From positions 1 to 10,445 of the forward strand of contig JADDPU010000570.1 in assembly GCA_016781725.1 (NCBI GenBank): 10,445 bases of DNA, read 5' to 3'. Within the stretch, counting starts at the first letter, position 1, and every line of letters begins with the position of its first letter. The notes under the pieces were generated by a model. That model had not been told where the DNA came from, did no database searches, and saw only the letters and a list, made by a program, of their open reading frames with translations. The position numbers and the translations under genes are program-made. This document shows positions 7,306 to 10,445 of this stretch, piece by piece. The DNA is from Rubrobacter sp. (lineage in GTDB: Bacteria; Actinomycetota; Rubrobacteria; Rubrobacterales; Rubrobacteraceae).

Positions 7306-8772
7306 TTGGCCTCGAACTACGATCTGGTCGTGATCGGCGGCGGTACCGCGGGGCTGGTCTCGGCCGCCGGGGCCGCCTCCCTCGGCGCCAGGGTCGCCCT
7401 CGTCGAGCGGGACAAGCTCGGAGGCGACTGCCTCCACCGCGGGTGCGTGCCGACCAAGACCCTCGTAAAGAGCGCGCGCGTCGCGAGCCTCATAGACCGC
7501 TCCGAGGAGTTCGGCATCAAGACCTCGGGCTACGAGGTGGACTTCCCGGCCGTGATGGACCGGATGATGAAGGTTATAGAATCAGCGGGCGAGCACGACA
7601 GCCCGGAGCGCTTCCGCAAGCTCGGCGTGGACGTCTTTACCGACGAGGCCCGCTTCGAGGCGCCTGACCTCGTAGCGGTAGACGGCCGGCGCCTGAGTGC
7701 CAGGAGCGCCATCATCGCCACCGGCTCACACTCGGCCACGCCCCCCATAGAGGGACTCGAAGAGGTAGGTTACCTCACCCACGTCGGGGCGCTGGAGCTC
7801 AGGCGGTTGCCGCGCTCGATCGTCGTCGTCGGCTCCGGCCCCATCGGGTGCGAGTTCGCCCAGATCTTCGCGCGCTTCGGTTCGGAGGCCACCCTGATCT
7901 CCTCCTCCCCCCTCCCCCTCCCCAAGGAGGACCCCGAGATCGGGGAGGTACTCGAACAAGCCCTACTGGCCGACGGCGTAACCCTCCACGGCGGATACAA
8001 GGGCGAATCGGCCCGGGTCGAGGGCGGCGGGAAGGTCCTGACCGCCCGTAACGAGCGGGGAGAGAAGATAGAGGCTCGGGGCGAGGAGATCCTCGTGGCC
8101 GCCGGACGCGCCCCCACCGTCGAGGGCCTCGGCCTCGAGAACGCCGGCGTCGAGTTGCAGAAGAAGGGGCTCACGGTGGACGAGAACCTGCGGACCACAG
8201 CCCCCAACGTCTACGCCGCCGGCGACATAACCGGCAAGTACCTCTTTACCCACGTCGCCGAGTACCAGGGCCGAGCGGCCGTGAGGAACGCCCTCTTCCC
8301 CCTGAAGACGAAAGTAGATCACCGCGTCGTCCCCTGGACCACCTTCACCGACCCCGAGGTAGCCCGCGTGGGCCTCACGGAGGAGCAGGCCAGGGAGCGG
8401 CACGAGGGCGTGAAGGTCTTCCGCCAGCACTTCGAGGGGGTCGACCGGGCGCTGGCCGACGGCGAACCCGACGGGTTGGTCAAGATCGTCACCGGCAAGC
8501 GAGGCAGGATCCTGGGCGGCCACATCATAGGTCCCGACGCGGGGAATCTGATCCACGAGATAGTCCTCGCGATGCAGAAGAACATCCCCATAGGTACGCT
8601 CTCGCAGACCATACACGTCTACCCGACCCTCGCGCAGGCCAACCAGCGCGCGGCGGACAACTACTACCGCGAGAAGCTCTCCCACGACCGTACCCAGAAG
8701 GTGTTCTCGGCCTTCTTCGGGGCGCGCCGCCTGCTGGACCGGGTCAAGCCCCTGGTAGAGACCCGAAAGTAG
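7306..8772 (+). CDS. MerA-like FAD pyridine-nucleotide disulfide oxidoreductase
   Basis: Class-I flavoprotein disulfide reductase of 488 residues. It has the FAD Rossmann motif G-x-G-x-x-G at 11-16, redox cysteines Cys42 and Cys47 in GGDCLHRGCVPTK, the NAD(P) motif GSGPIGCEFA at 176-185, the second FAD motif NVYAAGD at 301-307, and a C-terminal dimerisation domain. It differs from dihydrolipoamide dehydrogenase and glutathione reductase because the catalytic His-Pro-Thr-x-x-Glu is replaced: Tyr439 and Gln444 in HVYPTLAQ. Tyr at the first position is seen in mercuric reductase, but this protein lacks MerA's C-terminal Cys pair and N-terminal metal-binding domain, so mercury reduction should not be assumed. 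The TTG start has AGGAG at 7293-7297. It is followed by a TVP38/TMEM64 membrane protein, a pairing I recall also as gene fusions. The substrate is unknown. Confidence 0.9.
   Translation: MASNYDLVVIGGGTAGLVSAAGAASLGARVALVERDKLGGDCLHRGCVPTKTLVKSARVASLIDRSEEFGIKTSGYEVDFPAVMDRMMKVIESAGEHDSPERFRKLGVDVFTDEARFEAPDLVAVDGRRLSARSAIIATGSHSATPPIEGLEEVGYLTHVGALELRRLPRSIVVVGSGPIGCEFAQIFARFGSEATLISSSPLPLPKEDPEIGEVLEQALLADGVTLHGGYKGESARVEGGGKVLTARNERGEKIEARGEEILVAAGRAPTVEGLGLENAGVELQKKGLTVDENLRTTAPNVYAAGDITGKYLFTHVAEYQGRAAVRNALFPLKTKVDHRVVPWTTFTDPEVARVGLTEEQARERHEGVKVFRQHFEGVDRALADGEPDGLVKIVTGKRGRILGGHIIGPDAGNLIHEIVLAMQKNIPIGTLSQTIHVYPTLAQANQRAADNYYREKLSHDRTQKVFSAFFGARRLLDRVKPLVETRK
7892..7923 (-). other. 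G-rich tract with quadruplex potential inside the reductase gene
   Basis: The plus strand has C-runs of 6, 5 and 4 separated by single T (7907-7923), with a further CCC at 7892-7894. The minus (template) strand therefore carries four G-runs of three or more with loops 1, 1 and 12. The tract codes for a Ser/Pro/Leu-rich stretch around residues 199-207. It may be only codon bias. Confidence 0.35.
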
Positions 8773-8821
8773 CCGGCGAGCCGGCGTCGGTATGCAGCGA
8801 GACAGGAGGGGATCTGCGCCC

Positions 8822-9568
8822 GTGAAAGGGAAAGCGGAGAAGACCCGGAGAGAAGAGGTCGGCGGAGAAGAGGCCGCCGAGCCCCGGAACGAAAAGAAGA
8901 ACGTGGGCAAGCTCGTCAGGATCGGGCTCGCGCTGGTGGCCGTCGTGGTGGTCGCCCGCCTGACCGGGCTCTCCGAGTACATCAGCCTGGACGGCCTGAG
9001 CCGGCTGCGGGATTGGATCGACGGCTTCGGCGTCGCGGCCCCCCTCGTCTTTATCGCGGTCTACGCGGTCGCGACCGTGGCGTTCTTGCCGGGCACCCCG
9101 CTCTCGCTTTTGGCGGGGCTGGTCTTCGGGCCCGTGCTCGGCGCGCTGTGGGCCGTGATCGGGGCGACCATCGGGGCGACCCTGGCCTTCCTGGTCGGAA
9201 GGTACGCCGCCCGCGGCCTCGTGGAGGGCTGGACGGCGAACAACGAGCGCGTCAAGAAGCTGGATGAGGGGGTCGAGCAGCAGGGCTGGCGGATGCTCCT
9301 GATCACCCGCCTCGTGCCGGTGTTTCCCTTCAACCTCCAGAACTACGCCTACGGCATAACGAAGATAGGGCTTGGCACCTACGTGCTCCTCACCGCGGTC
9401 TGCATAATCCCGGGCACCGCCGTCTACACCTTCGCCGGGGGATCCCTCGCGAGCGCCCAGCAGAACCTGACGAGGACCTTTATCTACCTCGGGGTAGCGG
9501 CGGTGTTCTTCGTCGCCGTCTCCCTGATCCCCGGCTGGATCCGCAGGACAAACCAGGGCGAGGAGTAG
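8822..9568 (+). CDS. TVP38/TMEM64 (SNARE-associated/DedA-like) membrane protein
   Basis: Integral membrane protein of 248 residues from GTG 8822 (258 from ATG 8792). A charged cytoplasmic N-terminus is followed by a first membrane helix (about residues 31-46). The conserved core has FLPGTPLSLLAG (88-99), GxxFGPxxGALW, and a Gly/Ala-rich segment ending in FLVGRYAARG (123-132). Then come ITRLVPVFPFNLQNYAYG (161-178), a helix with PGTAVYTFAGGSL, and a last helix near 218-237. This is the PF09335 architecture; family members are linked to lipid scrambling and membrane homeostasis, but the transported molecule here is unknown. GTG 8822 is preferred because AGGAGGG lies at 8804-8810, although spacing is long; the ATG has no Shine-Dalgarno. 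It follows the flavoprotein by 49 nt, probably as an operon supplying a membrane partner. Confidence 0.9.
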   Translation: MKGKAEKTRREEVGGEEAAEPRNEKKNVGKLVRIGLALVAVVVVARLTGLSEYISLDGLSRLRDWIDGFGVAAPLVFIAVYAVATVAFLPGTPLSLLAGLVFGPVLGALWAVIGATIGATLAFLVGRYAARGLVEGWTANNERVKKLDEGVEQQGWRMLLITRLVPVFPFNLQNYAYGITKIGLGTYVLLTAVCIIPGTAVYTFAGGSLASAQQNLTRTFIYLGVAAVFFVAVSLIPGWIRRTNQGEE

Positions 9569-9574
9569 GCCATC

Positions 9575-9894
9575 TTGCTCGTAAGCCCTGAGGAGAGAGC
9601 GTACCGCAGCGTGGAGGCCCGGCCTTTCTCCTTCCTCCGCCACCGCCGGGTGCTGCTGGCGCTGTCCCTCTGGCTACTCCTGCTCGGCGGCTACGGGCTC
9701 TACGCCTGGCGGACCGGGCTTTCGCCCACGGAGGCGGCGCACGGGCTGCTCCACTTCATGGCCGCAGGGGCTGGCTCCGCCCCTGGACGCTCATCGCGTC
9801 GGCGGCCCTCTTCGCGGGCAGCATCGCGGCCGCCGAATATTTCAAACAGCGAGAAGGCGAGAAGGAGGACGATGGTCCGCAGAGAGACGCGTAG
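9575..9894 (+). pseudogene. Small two-helix membrane protein, frame broken near 9769
   Basis: TTG at 9575, six nt after the TVP38 stop and with AGGAG at 9561-9565, opens a frame with a basic start, one membrane helix (about residues 25-43), then TGLSPTEAAHGLLHFMAAG to residue 65. After the GGGG run at 9767-9770 that frame loses coding character, while the -1 frame continues naturally: GWLRPWTLIASAALFAGSIA, a second hydrophobic helix, then a charged tail ending in TAG at 9892-9894. One extra G in the run would join them into a protein of about 106 residues. The first half resembles the N-terminal part of TVP38 proteins, so it may be a truncated relative of its neighbour. A sequencing indel, a real mutation and a programmed -1 shift are all possible. 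Without a shift, the first frame runs to TGA at 9956-9958. Confidence 0.6.
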
Positions 9895-9922
9895 CCGACC
9901 GTGTTGGACCACAGCCGCCCCG

Positions 9923-9940
9923 GAGGTCGTGGTCGACCTC
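9923..9940. repeat. 7-bp inverted repeat upstream of the GH63 gene
   Basis: GAGGTCG (9923-9929), loop TGGT, CGACCTC (9934-9940): a perfect dyad ending 14 nt before the ATG at 9955. It could be an operator or a leader hairpin that hides the weak ribosome-binding region. No U-tract follows, so a terminator is unlikely. Confidence 0.45.
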
Positions 9941-9954
9941 TACCGGGTGGCCGG

Positions 9955-10445
9955 ATGAAGACGACGCCCCCCTCGAGAGGGACCCCCATCGACTCCCGAG
10001 AGCTGGCCGCGCTGGCGGCGGCGGTGCTCGAAGACAACGACATGGGTGGGTGGACCCGGGCCGCCCCCACGCTCTATCCGCACCAGTGGAGCTGGGACTC
10101 GGCGTTTATAGCCATAGGTCTCGCGCACCTCGACACCGGGCGCGCCGCCGCGGAGATACGGTCCCTCCTCGACCACCAGTGGAAGAACGGCAAGGTCCCC
10201 CACATCGTCTTCAATCCCGAGGCGCCGCCGGAGAGCTACTTCCCCGGCCCCGAGCACTGGGCCAGCGCCGCCGACGCAGACGAAGCCCCCTCCGGCCCGG
10301 CCAGGACCAGCGGCCTCTGCCAGCCCCCGGCCCACGCCATCGCAGTCCGGCGCATCCTGGAGGTCGCCGAGAGCCGCGGCGAGGGGCTCGCGCAAACGCG
10401 AGAGTTCCTGCGCGAGGTCTACCCGAAGCTCCTCGCGTGGCACAG
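9955..10445 (+). CDS. GH63-type mannosyl/glucosylglycerate hydrolase-like protein (5' part)
   Basis: Open to the right edge; 163 residues are visible. Sequence typical of bacterial glycoside hydrolases of the MGH/GH63 group: YPHQWSWDSAFIAIGL at 41-56, QWKNGKVPHIVFNP at 75-88, YFPGPEHW at 95-102 and TSGLCQPPAHA at 118-128. These line the substrate pocket near the N-terminus of the (alpha/alpha)6 barrel; the catalytic acid and base are expected beyond the window. Family members hydrolyse mannosylglycerate or glucosylglycerate, the compatible solutes; mannosylglycerate metabolism is known in Rubrobacter. Substrate choice cannot be settled from this part. The ATG at 9955 has only a weak ribosome-binding site; in-frame GTG 9901 is possible but the intervening codons look non-coding. 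The ATG overlaps the stop of the unshifted upstream frame (ATGA). Confidence 0.8.
   Translation, partial: MKTTPPSRGTPIDSRELAALAAAVLEDNDMGGWTRAAPTLYPHQWSWDSAFIAIGLAHLDTGRAAAEIRSLLDHQWKNGKVPHIVFNPEAPPESYFPGPEHWASAADADEAPSGPARTSGLCQPPAHAIAVRRILEVAESRGEGLAQTREFLREVYPKLLAWH

Noticed and set aside
7306..8772. Calling the flavoprotein a mercuric reductase or dihydrolipoamide dehydrogenase
   Set aside because: It lacks MerA's C-terminal Cys pair and metal-binding domain, lacks the His/Glu dyad of dihydrolipoamide dehydrogenase, and there are no mer or 2-oxoacid dehydrogenase genes nearby.
8744..9643. Long antisense open frame over the TVP38 gene (299 codons)
   Set aside because: Composition is Arg/Asp/Gly/His-rich as expected for a shadow frame, with no motif and no ribosome-binding site.

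Overview
This window is high-GC bacterial DNA carrying ten protein genes at high density. The content suggests an actinobacterium, most likely Rubrobacter or a close relative. The reasons are the actinobacterial-type phosphofructokinase, the mannosyl/glucosylglycerate hydrolase-like gene at the right edge, many GTG and TTG starts, and visible use of ATA and AGG codons despite the high GC. The genus is inferred from general knowledge; no search was run.

Layout. (1) 102-344, minus: a small glutaredoxin, divergent from (2) 652-2583, plus: a phosphofructokinase with pyrophosphate-type active-site residues, followed 3 nt later by a haloacetate-dehalogenase-like alpha/beta hydrolase. (3) 7070-2588, minus: a five-gene operon in the order trpF, trpB, trpA, accD, accA, converging on the hydrolase with only 4 nt between stop codons. 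It supplies three steps of tryptophan synthesis and both carboxyltransferase subunits of acetyl-CoA carboxylase. (4) 7071-7305: a divergent promoter region. (5) 7306 to the right edge, plus: a MerA-like flavoprotein disulfide reductase, a TVP38/TMEM64 membrane protein, a small membrane protein whose frame is broken, and the 5' part of a GH63-type glycerate-glycoside hydrolase.

Most of the window is metabolic housekeeping, with no phage, insertion sequence, CRISPR array, tRNA or rRNA visible. The points that stand out are: accD has no ATG, GTG or TTG at its expected N-terminus and lies in the same frame as trpA behind one amber stop, with a well-placed Shine-Dalgarno before an ATC codon; a perfect 14-bp inverted repeat of AT-richer codons is embedded in the coding 3' end of trpB; the reductase next to the TVP38 gene has Tyr and Gln where dihydrolipoamide dehydrogenases have the catalytic His and Glu; and a one-base frame break sits in the small membrane protein gene.

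Several starts were corrected from the longest open frame using Shine-Dalgarno position and family N-termini (glutaredoxin, trpB, accD, TVP38).
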